A stretch of DNA of 64,000 nucleotides from Streptomyces sp. VRA16 Mangrove soil (GTDB lineage: Bacteria; Actinomycetota; Actinomycetes; Streptomycetales; Streptomycetaceae): assembly GCF_017377775.1 (NCBI RefSeq), contig NZ_JAFVLN010000018.1, positions 151,794 through 215,793 of the forward strand. Direction: 5' to 3'. The notes below the pieces were generated by a model. That model saw only the letters and a program-made list of their open reading frames with translations, did not search any database and was not told the DNA's origin. How positions within the stretch are numbered: the stretch's first letter is position 1; every line of letters starts with the position of its first letter. Made by a program: the position numbers and the translations under genes. Shown here one piece after another: positions 41,730 to 50,134 of the stretch.

Positions 41730-42896
41730 GTGAGAACCTTGGCCGGATCGGCTGATTTCGACCTCTACCGCCCGTCCGAGGAGCACGACATGCTCCGGGA
41801 GACCGTCCGCGCGCTGGCCGACGCGAAGATCGCCCCGCACGCGGCCGCGGTCGACGAGGAGGCCCGCTTCCCGCAGGAGGCGCTCGACGCCCTCGTGGCG
41901 TCGGAGCTCGCGGCCATCCACGTACCGGAGGAGTACGGCGGCGCCGGTGCCGACGCGCTCGCCACGGTCATCGTGATCGAGGAGGTGGCGCGCGCCTGCG
42001 TCTCGTCCTCCCTGATCCCGGCCGTGAACAAGCTGGGCTCCCTCCCGGTGATCCTCTCCGGCTCGGAGGAGCTGAAGAAGAAGTACCTGGGCCCGCTCGC
42101 CAAGGGCGACGCGATGTTCTCGTACTGCCTGAGCGAGCCGGACGCCGGTTCGGACGCCGCGGGCATGAAGACCCGCGCGGTCCGCGACGGCGACGACTGG
42201 GTGCTCAACGGCGTGAAGCGCTGGATCACCAACGCCGGCGTCTCCGAGTACTACACGGTGATGGCCGTGACCGACCCGGAGAAGCGCTCGAAGGGCATCT
42301 CCGCCTTCGTCGTCGAGAAGTCCGACCCGGGCGTCTCCTTCGGCGCCCCGGAGAAGAAGCTCGGCATCAAGGGCTCGCCGACCCGCGAGGTCTACCTCGA
42401 CAACGTCCGCATCCCCGCCGACCGCATGATCGGCGCCGAGGGCACCGGCTTCGCCACCGCGATGAAGACCCTCGACCACACCCGCATCACCATCGCCGCG
42501 CAGGCGCTCGGTGTCGCACAGGGCGCCCTCGACTACGCCAAGGGCTACGTCCAGGAGCGCAAGCAGTTCGGCAAGGCCATCGCCGACTTCCAGGGCATCC
42601 AGTTCATGCTCGCGGACATGTCGATGAAGATCTCCGCCGCCCGCGCCCTGACCTACCAGGCCGCGGCCGCCTCCGAGCGTGGCGACGCCGACCTGACGTA
42701 CCTGGGCGCGGCCGCCAAGTGCTTCGCCTCGGACACGGCGATGGAGGTCACCACGGACGCCGTCCAGCTGCTCGGTGGCTACGGCTACACCCGTGACTAC
42801 CCGGTCGAGCGCATGATGCGCGACGCGAAGATCACTCAGATCTACGAAGGAACGAATCAGGTGCAGCGGATCGTCATGGCCCGCAACCTGCCGTAG
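41730..42896 (+). CDS. Acyl-CoA dehydrogenase
   Basis: The 388-residue flavoprotein introduces a trans-2 double bond into an acyl-CoA. FDLYRPSEEHDMLRETVRAL opens the N-terminal helical domain. MFSYCLSEPDAGSDAAGMKT, LNGVKRWITNAGVSEYYTVM and KKLGIKGSPTREVYLDNVRI form the FAD-binding beta domain. Near the C-terminus ITQIYEGTNQVQRIVMARNL includes the catalytic Glu of YEGTNQ. The GTG at 41730 has GGAG four bases upstream. It probably feeds electrons to ETF. The short-chain type is plausible, but the chain-length specificity cannot be read from sequence. Confidence 0.95.
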   Translation: MRTLAGSADFDLYRPSEEHDMLRETVRALADAKIAPHAAAVDEEARFPQEALDALVASELAAIHVPEEYGGAGADALATVIVIEEVARACVSSSLIPAVNKLGSLPVILSGSEELKKKYLGPLAKGDAMFSYCLSEPDAGSDAAGMKTRAVRDGDDWVLNGVKRWITNAGVSEYYTVMAVTDPEKRSKGISAFVVEKSDPGVSFGAPEKKLGIKGSPTREVYLDNVRIPADRMIGAEGTGFATAMKTLDHTRITIAAQALGVAQGALDYAKGYVQERKQFGKAIADFQGIQFMLADMSMKISAARALTYQAAAASERGDADLTYLGAAAKCFASDTAMEVTTDAVQLLGGYGYTRDYPVERMMRDAKITQIYEGTNQVQRIVMARNLP

Positions 42897-42950
42897 CGGG
42901 TTCCCGGGAGCGGGCACCCGCACCGGCCCGACCGGCCCGACCGGCACCGA

Positions 42951-42983
42951 CAGCAGCCCCCGGCAGTGCGCCGGGGGCTGCTG
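42951..42983. terminator. Perfect bidirectional hairpin terminator
   Basis: CAGCAGCCCCCGGC at 42951-42964 pairs exactly with 42970-42983 around AGTGC. It lies between the convergent acyl-CoA dehydrogenase and 73-residue genes. Confidence 0.85.
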
Positions 42984-42992
42984 CCGTTTCCG

Positions 42993-43214
42993 CTACAGCT
43001 TGGTCATCTTGGTGTAGGGGCTCAGGACCCGCATCTGCGTCGCGCCGAAATCCACGAGTGCCGCCGTCCCTTCCTCGACGCCGACCACCCGGCCCAGCCC
43101 GTACATGTCGTGGGATACCTGGTCGCCCGTGGCGAAGTGCTTGAGGGCGGGCGCGACCGGTGCTTTGAAGGGGCTGGTGGGCAGGTGGCGCTTGGGTGTC
43201 TCGGACTTCTTCAT
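42993..43214 (-). CDS. Small conserved-type protein with SH3-like fold, 73 aa
   Basis: The 73-residue product reads MKKSETPKRHLPTSPFKAPV, then HFATGDQVSHDMYGLGRVVG, then VEEGTAALVDFGATQMRVLS and PYTKMTKL. The strand pattern G-D-x-V-x-H-x3-G-x-G-x-V-V with a later V-D-F-G matches the small SH3/KOW-like barrels at the ends of UvrD/PcrA-type helicases and DUF3553 proteins, which contact nucleic acid or RNA polymerase. The N-terminal 25 residues are basic and disordered. I infer a small nucleic-acid- or polymerase-associated protein, with no proof. A perfect terminator follows. It is divergent from the toxin island at 43427. Confidence 0.65.
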   Translation of the reverse strand: MKKSETPKRHLPTSPFKAPVAPALKHFATGDQVSHDMYGLGRVVGVEEGTAALVDFGATQMRVLSPYTKMTKL

Positions 43215-43426
43215 GGCTCAGTATCACCTCTGGCGCCCGTCGCCCGCTGTGGTCCTTCACTCATTGCCGCACAACGCCCACCGCACAGGGCGGGCGGTCC
43301 GGGACGAACCGGACCCTCCTGTCCCGGGAACCGATCAGCACACATCACTGTCCTTGTCCGTGGGCATCAAGAGCCCTGGGACAGCAGAGTCGGGCGCAAC
43401 AGAAGTCGCGGACGGGGGAATGCGGC

Positions 43427-43849
43427 GTGGACCAGTCGAGGACACCGCTCGCCGAGCGGATCACGGAGCGCAGAGAAGGCGTCGGTGACCCCCGCGCCCT
43501 GATCGGTGAGATGCGGCGTTCGGTCCTGCTGGTGCCGATGTCCGGCGGTGGCCTCTGGTCGTCGCACGCGGGCGGGGTGCGGTGGGTGTGCGCCTTCACC
43601 GACGAGGAGGCGCTCGCCCGGTTCGCCGAGCAGCGCACGGGCGGTGACCGGCCCATGGAGTACGCGGCGCTGCTGGGGGCGCGCATCGTCGACGAGATCG
43701 TGCCCTCGCTGGGGGAACCCGCGGGCCTCGCCGTCGACATCGCGACCGAGGACGGCTCGATGTTCTTCCCGCCGGTCGTCGGCATCGTGCCGGACGGCGC
43801 GGCCGTCGACGCGGGCGTGCCGCAGGGGGGCCAGGGCCATGGGCGGTGA
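43427..43849 (+). CDS. SseB-like domain protein of the toxin island
   Basis: From GTG 43427, preceded by GGGGGAA, the 140-residue protein has the SseB-domain pattern. RRSVLLVPMSGGGLWSSHAG, GVRWVCAFTDEEALARFAEQ, PMEYAALLGARIVDEIVPSL and GEPAGLAVDIATEDGSMFFP match it. SseB-like proteins occur as chaperone-like or adaptor genes beside secreted effectors. Its end overlaps the next gene start by 11 bases, so they are coupled. The downstream genes are a helical protein, a giant Rhs toxin and a candidate immunity gene. Its exact role in secretion or loading is unknown. Confidence 0.75.
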   Translation: MDQSRTPLAERITERREGVGDPRALIGEMRRSVLLVPMSGGGLWSSHAGGVRWVCAFTDEEALARFAEQRTGGDRPMEYAALLGARIVDEIVPSLGEPAGLAVDIATEDGSMFFPPVVGIVPDGAAVDAGVPQGGQGHGR

Positions 43850-44495
43850 CGGGAAGGACCTGCACTTCGACAAGGCCGCCGTCGCCAAGTTCACCCAGGG
43901 CGTCGGCGCGACCATCGACCAGCTCGGCGAGCTGGGCGGCGCCACCGGCTCGGTCATGGGCAAGGGCTTCTCGGAGCTGTCGATGACGGGCATGGAGGCC
44001 GGACACCACGACCTGTCCGTCGACTTCGAGGACTTCTGCGAGCGCTGGGAATGGGGCGTGCGCGCCCTGGTGCGCGACGCCAGCGAACTGGCGAACCGGC
44101 TCGGCCTGGCCGCGGGCACCCAGTGGGAGCACGACCAGTACGTACAGGGCGCGCTGAAGGTGGGCGTCAACTCCGTGATGGGCGGCAGCCCGTACGCCAG
44201 CGAGGAGGACATCGCCAAGCAGAGCTGGGGCGATGTGTTCACGCCCGACTCCTTCGACCCGGACTGGAGCGCCGAGTCGTGGGACAAGGCCGGCGACGAG
44301 ATGGGCCAGACCTGGAAGGACACCGGCCGCAAGCTGGTCACCGAAGGTCAGGGCGGCCGGCAGTCGGAGGCGCTCAGGGACGCGTTCGGCGTCTCCGACG
44401 ACCAGTGGAACCAGGCGCTGGACGACACTTTCGGGCCGTCGCCGCAGGAGCGCGCGCAGCAGCAGGCCCAGCAGAGTGAATCCGGGGGGAACTGA
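43839..44495 (+). CDS. Helical WXG-like protein upstream of Rhs toxin
   Basis: The 218-residue protein begins MGGDGKDLHFDKAAVAKFTQ and is all-alpha. It has a Glu/Trp-rich segment DFCERWEWGVRALVRDASEL and the long helix ANRLGLAAGTQWEHDQYVQG. The layout (GVGATIDQLGELG, then a second helix) resembles actinobacterial WXG100-like secretion partners, but the WXG tripeptide itself is not present. The C-terminal half is Ala/Gln-rich (QQQAQQSESGGN). It overlaps the SseB-like gene and ends two bases before the toxin start. The link to export through a type VII-like system is inferred from context alone. Confidence 0.7.
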   Translation: MGGDGKDLHFDKAAVAKFTQGVGATIDQLGELGGATGSVMGKGFSELSMTGMEAGHHDLSVDFEDFCERWEWGVRALVRDASELANRLGLAAGTQWEHDQYVQGALKVGVNSVMGGSPYASEEDIAKQSWGDVFTPDSFDPDWSAESWDKAGDEMGQTWKDTGRKLVTEGQGGRQSEALRDAFGVSDDQWNQALDDTFGPSPQERAQQQAQQSESGGN

Positions 44496-44497
44496 CG

Positions 44498-47400
44498 GTG
44501 GGTATCGGCGACATCATCAGTGACCTCACACCGGACTCGGTGGAGGACGCGGTCGAGGACGGCGTCGAGTGGGTCGGCAACCGCGTCGAGGACGTCGGCA
44601 ACTGGACCGCCGACCGGCTCGACGACGTCGGCTGGGAGTCCGGCGCGGACTGGGTGCGCGAGCAGTCCCGCTCGGTCGCCAACCGGATGGGCGCCGAGGT
44701 CGACGAGATGGACCTCGGCCAGACCGACGACAAGACCAAGCTGATCTACGGCAGCGCCGACACGCTCCTCGCCCGCGCCAGGCAACTGCGCGACTTCCAG
44801 AAGGCGTTCGACACGACGGGCAACGGCATCAAGGGCCTGTCGTCGGACGAGCTGAAGGGCGAGGCGGCCGACGCGCTGCGCATCGCCGTGGGCAAGCAGC
44901 CGCCCCAGTGGTTCACCGGCGCCGACGCCTGCGAGAAGGCGGCCGGCGCGCTGGAGAGCTTCGCCGGCACGGTGGTCTGGGCCCAGGGACAGGCGCAGAC
45001 CGCGATCGACAAGTGGAAGCAGGGCACCAAGGCGTCCGAGGACGCCGCCGACGCCCACCGCAAGAAGGTCGACGACTTCAACAAGGCGGTCGACAAGTAC
45101 AACGCGCAGCCCGCCGACAAGCGCGACCCGTCGAGCCTGCCGCCCCGCCCCGCCGCGACGTTCGACGACCCGGGCAAGAAGCTGATGCAGGACGCGCAGG
45201 ACATCCTCTCCGAGGCGCGCAAGCAGCGGAACACGTCCGCGGCGACCGCCGCGTCGGCGGTCCGCGCCGCCCGCGACCTCGCCCCGAAGAAGCCCTCCTA
45301 CGCCGAGCAGTTGCGCGACGGCTCCGAAGAGATGCAGCTCATGGGCGACCACGTGGGCGGCGGCATCATCAAGGGCACCGCGGGGCTTCTCAACTTCGTC
45401 CGCGGAATCAACCCCACGGACCCGTACAACCTCACGCACCCGGCCGAGTACGTCACCAATCTCAACAGCCTCGCCGCGGGACTCGTGGTCGCCGCCAACG
45501 ACCCGGTGGGCACCGGCAAGCAGATGGTCAGCGACTTCATGAAGGACCCCGGGGAGGGGTTCGGCCGGCTGATCCCCGACCTCGTGCTGACCGCCGCCAC
45601 CGGCGGTGGCGGCGCCGGTGTGAAGGCGGCGCGGCTCGCGGAGGAAGCGGCGGGCGCCTCGAAGGCCGCGCGCGTCGCGGACGACGTGGCCGACGCCGGG
45701 CGGGCCCGCCGGCTCCTCGACGAGGACGGGGAGGGCGGCCACCGGATCCCGGACGCCGACCGCCTCAAGGGCGGCGACCCGGTGGACCTCGCCACGGGCC
45801 GGATGTTCCTGCCGCAGACCGATGTCACGCTGCCCGGCAACCTGCCGCTGGTCTTCACCCGCCGCACGGAGTCCGGGTGCACGGTGGGCCGGTTCATGGG
45901 GCCCGCGTGGACCTGCACGGTCGACGAGCGCCTGGAGGTCGACGCGATCGGCGTCGTCCACGTCACCGCCGAGGGGCTCCTGGTCGCGTATCCGCACCCC
46001 GTGCCCGGCGTGCCGACCCGGCCCGGCACGGGCAGCGCCCGTACCGAACTGGCCCGCGAGCCCGACGGCGACTACACGCTGACCGACCCCGACAGCGGGC
46101 TGGCCTTCCGCTTCGACGCCCCGGACGACGCCGAGCCCGGGGCGGACGGGACCGCCTGGCTCTCCTCGGTCACCGACCGCAACGGCCACCGCGTCGGCAT
46201 CGACCGCGACGCGGACGGGGCGCCGAGCGCCCTCGTCGACTCGGCGGGCCGGCACCTGAGGCTGACCCTCACCGACGGCCTGCTCACCGCGGTGTCCCTG
46301 GCGGGCGCCGCGGCGGGCGGCGCGGACCTGCCCCTGATGGGCTACGGCTACGAGGACGGCAACCTCACCGCCGTCACCAAGCCGTCCGGCGCCGTCACCC
46401 GCTTCGTCTACGACGACCGCCGCCGGGTCACCGCCTGGATCGACTCCAACGACAGCCGCTACGACTACGTCTACGACGACCGCGACCGGGTGATCTCCGA
46501 GGGCGGCGAGGCGGGCCACATCCAGATCCGCCTCGCCTACACCGACCCGGACCCGGAGACGGGGCTCAGCACCACGACGCTGACCACCGCCGCGGGACAC
46601 GTCACCCGCCATGTGTTCGGTCCCGGCTGCCGTCCGGTCGCGATCACCGATCCGCTGGGCCACACCACCCGGTACAGCTACGACGCGCGCGGCAACCAGC
46701 TGACCCACACCGACGCGCTCGGCTTCACGACCTCCTTCTCGTACGACGAGGAGGGCCGGCTCGTCGGGGCCGTGCGCCCCGACGGCAGCGAACTGCGCAC
46801 CGTACGCGGCCCGTTCGGGCTGCCCGTCGAGGTCGTCGGGGCGGACGGCACCCGCAGGCTGCACGGGTACGACGAGCGCGGCAACCGCACGTCCGCCACC
46901 GACCAGGCCGGCGCCACCACGCACTGCACCTACGACCTCGCGGGCCGGCTCACCTCCGTCACCGACGCGCTCGGCGCCACCACGCGCGTGGTCTGCGACG
47001 CGGCCGGACTGCCCGTCGAGGTCACCGGGCCCGCGGGCGACATCACCCGCACGGAGCGCGACGCCCTCGGCCGTCCGGTGCGGGTCACCGATCCGGTGGG
47101 CGGGGTGACGACGTACGTGTGGAACGCCGACGGGCAGCTCGGCCGGCGCACGGGCCCCGACGGCGCCACCGAGTCGTGGACCTACGACGGCGAGGGCAAC
47201 TGCCTGACCCACACCGACGCGGCGGGCGGCATCTCCCGCTTCGAGTACACCCATTTCGACCTGCCGCTGGCCCGCACGGGCCCCGACGGCGTCCGCTACG
47301 AGTTCACGCACGACACCGAGCTGCACCTCACCCGCGTCACCAATCCGCAGGGCCTGACCTGGGACTACGCGTACGACGCCGTCGGCAACATCGTCTCCGA

Positions 47401-49303
47401 GAGCGACTTCGACGGGCGGGTGCTCCGCTACCGGATGGACGCCGAGGGGCGGCTCGCCGCGCGCACCGACGCGCTCGGCGGCACCGTCGCCTTCGAGCGC
47501 GACCCGCTCGGCCAGGTGATCCGCAAGGACGTCGACGGCCGCACGACGACGTACGCCTACGACGGCGCGGGACGCCTCGTCGAAGCGGTGGGCCCGGAGA
47601 GCGATCTGCGCTACCAGTACGACCGTCGCGGCCGGGTCAAGACGGAGCTGGTCGACGGCCGCGCCATCGTGTACACCTACGACGCGCTGGGCCGCCGCAA
47701 GAGCCGAACCACCCCCACCGGCCACGTCACCAGCTACGCCTACGACGCCGGAGGCCGTCCCGAGCGGCTGACGACGGGCGGGCGCGCGGTGGACTTCACC
47801 CATGACGCCGCGGGCCGGGAACTCACCCGCGTCCTCGGGGGCGTGGTCACGCTCGCCTCCGCCTGGGACGAGGCGGGCCGGCTGTCCGAGCAGCACCTCA
47901 GCGCCGGCCCGCACGCCGTCAACAGCCGGGCCTACTCCTACCGCGCCGACGGCCAACTCCTCGCGGTGGCGGACCGGCTGGCGGGCACCCGCACCTTCGA
48001 CCTGGACCGCAACGGGCGGGTCACCGCCGTGCACGCCCAGGGCTGGACGGAGCGGTACGCCTACGACGAGACGGGCAACCAGACCTCGGCGTCCTGGCCG
48101 TCCCGGCACCCCGGCGGCGAGGCCACCGGTGAGCGCGCCTACACCGGCACCACGATCACCCGGGCCGGCGCGGTGCGCTTCGAGCACGACGCGCTCGGCA
48201 GGATCACGCTCCGCCAGAAGACCCGCCTGTCCCGCAAGCCCGACACCTGGCGCTACGCGTGGGACACGGAGAACCGCCTGACGGCCGTGACCACCCCCGA
48301 CGGCACGCGGTGGCGCTACCGGTACGACCCGTTGGGGCGCCGCACCGCCAAGCAGCGCCTGGCACCCGACGGCGAGCAGGTGGTCGAGGAGACCCGGTTC
48401 ACCTGGGACGGCCTCACCCTGTGCGAACAGACCGGCCACCAGCCCGGCGGCGCGGCCACGGTCGCCCTCACCTGGGACCACCTCGACGTCGTCCCGCTGG
48501 CCCAGACCGAGCGCATCCTCGACGCCGGGCAGGCGGAGATCGACCGCCGGTTCTTCGCCATCGCCACGGACCTCGTCGGTACGCCCACCGAACTGGTCGA
48601 CGAGTCCGGCGCCGTCGCCTGGCGGTCCCGTTCCACCCTGTGGGGCACCACGGCCTGGGCCCGCGACAGCAGCGCGTACACGCCGCTGCGCTTCCCCGGC
48701 CAGTACTACGACCCCGAGACGGGCCTGCACTACAACTGCTTCCGCCACTACGACCCGGAGACGGGCCGCTACGCCTCGCCCGACCCCCTCGGCCTGGCTC
48801 CCGCGCCGAACCCGCTCGCGTACGTGGGCAACCCGCACGCCGGGTCCGACCCGCTCGGGCTCATGCCCAAGTACACGAAGGAGGAGAAGGCCGCCCAGGC
48901 GAGGGTGAAGGCCCACGAGACCGCGGACGACGTCATCAAGCGGGCCGAGGAAGGCAAGTTCAAGAAGAGCGGCAATTACCACGGGGACACCCGGCACGGC
49001 TTCAGCGACGAACGGGTCCTGGAGATCCTCAAGAACCCGGACGCGGTGTACCACTCGACCGCGGGCAGCGGACGGCTGATCTTCCGCCAGGGCGAGGACG
49101 TCGTGGTGACCGAGGGCGGCGGCGCCGGGGCGGGCAACGCCATCACGGCGTACGGTCCTTCCGGGATCAAGGGCGAGTCGGGGGCGAAGGCGCTCGGCGG
49201 TCTGCCGAGCGATCCGGGCAGCCCGATTACCCATGCCGACGTCGTGGAAGGCAGGATTCCGGCGAAGAACGGCTTCGTGGCCCCGGCCGAACAGATTCGA
49301 TGA
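44498..49303 (+). CDS. Rhs-repeat polymorphic toxin with C-terminal DUF4258/BECR-like candidate nuclease
   Basis: The 1601-residue protein starts VGIGDIISDLTPDSVEDAVE. Residues 1-420 are helical with long coiled stretches (ALRIAVGKQPPQWFTGADAC) and an Ala-rich hydrophobic part, resembling N-terminal export regions of actinobacterial Rhs toxins. About 425-500 (GGDPVDLATGRMFLPQTDVT) is a DUF6531-type entry. About 615-1390 holds many YD repeats of the type YDALGRRKS or YDEEGRLV. At about 1397-1455 the Rhs core reads QYYDPETGLHYNCFRHYDPE and RYASPDPLGL, the normal cut site. The remaining 146 residues (GNYHGDTRHGFSDERVLEIL, KNPDAVYHSTAGSGRLIFRQ, AITAYGPSG) resemble DUF4258/BECR-fold RNase toxins. 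The nuclease assignment is inference. The next gene is the likely immunity partner. Confidence 0.9.
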   Translation: MGIGDIISDLTPDSVEDAVEDGVEWVGNRVEDVGNWTADRLDDVGWESGADWVREQSRSVANRMGAEVDEMDLGQTDDKTKLIYGSADTLLARARQLRDFQKAFDTTGNGIKGLSSDELKGEAADALRIAVGKQPPQWFTGADACEKAAGALESFAGTVVWAQGQAQTAIDKWKQGTKASEDAADAHRKKVDDFNKAVDKYNAQPADKRDPSSLPPRPAATFDDPGKKLMQDAQDILSEARKQRNTSAATAASAVRAARDLAPKKPSYAEQLRDGSEEMQLMGDHVGGGIIKGTAGLLNFVRGINPTDPYNLTHPAEYVTNLNSLAAGLVVAANDPVGTGKQMVSDFMKDPGEGFGRLIPDLVLTAATGGGGAGVKAARLAEEAAGASKAARVADDVADAGRARRLLDEDGEGGHRIPDADRLKGGDPVDLATGRMFLPQTDVTLPGNLPLVFTRRTESGCTVGRFMGPAWTCTVDERLEVDAIGVVHVTAEGLLVAYPHPVPGVPTRPGTGSARTELAREPDGDYTLTDPDSGLAFRFDAPDDAEPGADGTAWLSSVTDRNGHRVGIDRDADGAPSALVDSAGRHLRLTLTDGLLTAVSLAGAAAGGADLPLMGYGYEDGNLTAVTKPSGAVTRFVYDDRRRVTAWIDSNDSRYDYVYDDRDRVISEGGEAGHIQIRLAYTDPDPETGLSTTTLTTAAGHVTRHVFGPGCRPVAITDPLGHTTRYSYDARGNQLTHTDALGFTTSFSYDEEGRLVGAVRPDGSELRTVRGPFGLPVEVVGADGTRRLHGYDERGNRTSATDQAGATTHCTYDLAGRLTSVTDALGATTRVVCDAAGLPVEVTGPAGDITRTERDALGRPVRVTDPVGGVTTYVWNADGQLGRRTGPDGATESWTYDGEGNCLTHTDAAGGISRFEYTHFDLPLARTGPDGVRYEFTHDTELHLTRVTNPQGLTWDYAYDAVGNIVSESDFDGRVLRYRMDAEGRLAARTDALGGTVAFERDPLGQVIRKDVDGRTTTYAYDGAGRLVEAVGPESDLRYQYDRRGRVKTELVDGRAIVYTYDALGRRKSRTTPTGHVTSYAYDAGGRPERLTTGGRAVDFTHDAAGRELTRVLGGVVTLASAWDEAGRLSEQHLSAGPHAVNSRAYSYRADGQLLAVADRLAGTRTFDLDRNGRVTAVHAQGWTERYAYDETGNQTSASWPSRHPGGEATGERAYTGTTITRAGAVRFEHDALGRITLRQKTRLSRKPDTWRYAWDTENRLTAVTTPDGTRWRYRYDPLGRRTAKQRLAPDGEQVVEETRFTWDGLTLCEQTGHQPGGAATVALTWDHLDVVPLAQTERILDAGQAEIDRRFFAIATDLVGTPTELVDESGAVAWRSRSTLWGTTAWARDSSAYTPLRFPGQYYDPETGLHYNCFRHYDPETGRYASPDPLGLAPAPNPLAYVGNPHAGSDPLGLMPKYTKEEKAAQARVKAHETADDVIKRAEEGKFKKSGNYHGDTRHGFSDERVLEILKNPDAVYHSTAGSGRLIFRQGEDVVVTEGGGAGAGNAITAYGPSGIKGESGAKALGGLPSDPGSPITHADVVEGRIPAKNGFVAPAEQIR

Positions 49304-49316
49304 GGCGGCATTCACC

Positions 49317-50075
49317 GTGAGACTCACCTTCGACGACGACTGGACCGCGACGGTGACGGGCGAACCCCTGCCCATCACCCCGCGCTTCGACTTCGCGGGG
49401 CAGCGCGTGCGCGTCGCGACGTACCGGGACGTCGAGGAGCAGGAGCAGTTCCAGCTGGCCACCTTCGGCAGCCAGGACTGGCTCTGGGACGCGCCCGACG
49501 AGGCCAGGTTCGACCCGGTCGGCCGTCAGCTGGTCGGTCTCCAGTTCCAGTTGCCCTACGAGGTCGCCGACCCCGAGGACTGCGCCCGCGTCCCGGCCCT
49601 GCCCCTGGCCCGGCCGGGCGGCCTGCGCGCGGACGAGGCGCGGGACTTCCGCCTGGAGGCGGCCACGGAGCTGTGCCGGGGGCCGGGCGACGGCGTCCTC
49701 ACCGGCCTGCGCGACCTCGACGTCCTCGACGAGCCGCTGGAGGCCCGGATCGGGATCGCGCCGGACGTCGCGCTGCTCGTCCAGCACGGCACGATCGTCG
49801 GCTGGAGCCTGACCGATCCGGTCCAGTACCTGACCAGCGGGTTCGCCGCTCCCGACCCGGCTCCCGCCGCGGCGGCCACCCGGCCGCTGTTCACCGAGAG
49901 CCTGGACCTGACCACCTCGCCGCTGCTGGACGACGTGCGGCACCGGGAGCCGTCGGCCCTGGCACGGCTCAAGGCGCTGCACGAGACCCTGCGCGGCCGC
50001 ACCGAGGACCGCCACAGGACCGAAGCCCTCCTCGCGCTCATCGGCGACCTCTACGAGGACTACGGCAGCGGATGA
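49317..50075 (+). CDS. Candidate immunity protein or toxin-associated protein, 252 aa
   Basis: The 252-residue soluble protein starts at GTG 49317, 13 bases after the toxin stop, the usual position for an immunity gene. MRLTFDDDWTATVTGEPLPI opens a beta-rich half, and WLWDAPDEARFDPVGRQLVG follows. The second half is more acidic and helical and ends with RHRTEALLALIGDLYEDYGS. No signal, membrane segment or named immunity-family signature was recognised. It may neutralise the toxin by binding its C-terminal domain. The spacing and order support this; the sequence itself does not prove it. A terminator at 50081-50108 follows. Confidence 0.65.
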   Translation: MRLTFDDDWTATVTGEPLPITPRFDFAGQRVRVATYRDVEEQEQFQLATFGSQDWLWDAPDEARFDPVGRQLVGLQFQLPYEVADPEDCARVPALPLARPGGLRADEARDFRLEAATELCRGPGDGVLTGLRDLDVLDEPLEARIGIAPDVALLVQHGTIVGWSLTDPVQYLTSGFAAPDPAPAAAATRPLFTESLDLTTSPLLDDVRHREPSALARLKALHETLRGRTEDRHRTEALLALIGDLYEDYGSG

Positions 50076-50080
50076 CGCAC

Positions 50081-50108
50081 TCAGGGCGCCCCCTCGGGGG
50101 CGCCCTGA
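50081..50108. terminator. Perfect 13-bp bidirectional terminator
   Basis: TCAGGGCGCCCCC at 50081-50093 and its complement at 50096-50108 form a perfect stem with a 2-nt loop, between the toxin operon and the first LCP gene. Confidence 0.85.
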
Positions 50109-50134
50109 GCGGTCGCTGCGGTCGGTCGACGCGG

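Noticed and set aside
44348..49462. Open frame of 1704 codons on the minus strand opposite the Rhs gene
   Set aside because: Its translation is Arg/Gly/Val/Ala-rich and repetitive, has no domain and arises from the third-position GC bias of the Rhs gene.
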